This document shows positions 63,820 through 64,000 of a stretch of DNA of 64,000 nucleotides, one piece after another; within the stretch, counting starts at the first letter, position 1, and each line of letters starts with the position of its first letter. Source of the DNA: an uncultured Collinsella sp. (lineage in GTDB: Bacteria; Actinomycetota; Coriobacteriia; Coriobacteriales; Coriobacteriaceae); assembly GCA_934646815.1 (NCBI GenBank), contig CAKUEW010000001.1, positions 310,001 through 374,000 on the forward strand. Reading direction: 5' to 3'. The translations under genes were made by a program, and so were the position numbers. Under the pieces are notes generated by a model. The model saw only the letters and a program-made list of their open reading frames with translations, was not told the DNA's origin and searched no databases.

Positions 63820-64000
63820 TTGGCTTTATCCGAACGACTTACGCGCGCCCAGGAGATATTGGGCCACGAGTTCAACGACAAGGTGCTGCTGCGCGCGGCG
63901 CTCACGCATCCGTCTGCCGTCGAGGGCCAGCCGGTCTCGGCAAGCTACGAGCGCCTGGAGTTTCTGGGCGATTCGATCTTGGGCGCCGTGGTCGCCCGAT
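63820..64000 (+). CDS. rnc: Ribonuclease III (partial, cut by window end)
   Basis: The first 60 codons of RNase III are present. They start LSERLTRAQEILGHEFNDKV and include LLRAALTHPS and the catalytic signature ERLEFLGDSILGAVV, which carries the metal-binding Glu and Asp. TTG at 63820 follows AAGGAGG. The enzyme cleaves double-stranded RNA in rRNA and mRNA maturation. The acpP-rnc order is widely conserved. Confidence 0.94.
   Translation, partial: MALSERLTRAQEILGHEFNDKVLLRAALTHPSAVEGQPVSASYERLEFLGDSILGAVVAR

Overview
The window looks like a chromosome segment of a high-GC Gram-positive gut actinobacterium of the class Coriobacteriia, most likely Collinsella or a close relative. This is an inference from GC-rich codon use in the housekeeping genes, frequent TTG and GTG starts, a Gram-positive type Pel locus with no outer-membrane genes, and gene order (rimP-nusA-infB-rbfA, recG-rsmD-coaD, rpmF-plsX-acpP-rnc). 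No 16S rRNA is present to confirm it.

Bases 1-5500 are the end of a surface-polysaccharide cluster: a GT4 glycosyltransferase cut by the window edge, an EpsG/Wzy-like polymerase, a Wzx-like flippase, a hexapeptide acetyltransferase and UDP-glucose 6-dehydrogenase. A decayed Shedu-like (DUF4263) defence gene lies inside it. A terminator closes the cluster.

Bases 5500-21470 are visibly more AT-rich and form a defence island. It holds, in order: a tightly coupled three-gene operon (a DUF4062 / LOTUS-like / DUF3825 fusion, a membrane-anchored macro protein resembling type II Thoeris ThsA, and a TIR-like ThsB); an AbiH-like gene; an IS21 istB relic; a Gabija-like pair (OLD nuclease and UvrD-like helicase); a defence-type reverse transcriptase preceded by about 440 bases of structured non-coding DNA; a second AbiH-like gene; a DUF2188 gene; and an AbiLi-like AAA15 ATPase whose start region lies in a perfect 21-bp hairpin. 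The ATPase is flanked by copies of a 124-bp terminal-inverted-repeat element.

Bases 21512-32643 are one long operon, pelD-pelE-pelA(deacetylase)-pelF-pelG, continued by CotH, VTC-domain and DUF4956 genes. It should make, modify and export a cationic Pel-like exopolysaccharide under c-di-GMP control. Bases 32687-36900 are a sucrose module (LacI-type regulator, PTS EIIBC, GH32 hydrolase) with two LacI-type operators. A degenerate Cys/Met-metabolism PLP-family gene, a ModE-like regulator and guaB follow, then leuS with an elaborate leader.

Bases 43368-64000 are conserved core genes: rimP-nusA-infB-rbfA-nrnA-truB-ribF-dnaG-rpoD (an attenuator-like hairpin precedes rimP), two identical tRNA-Asn genes, gls24-like, fakA-like, recG, rsmD, coaD, a coiled-coil gene, DUF177/YceD, rpmF, plsX, acpP and the start of rnc. 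Several unrelated long hairpins (67 to 174 bp) sit at operon boundaries across the window.
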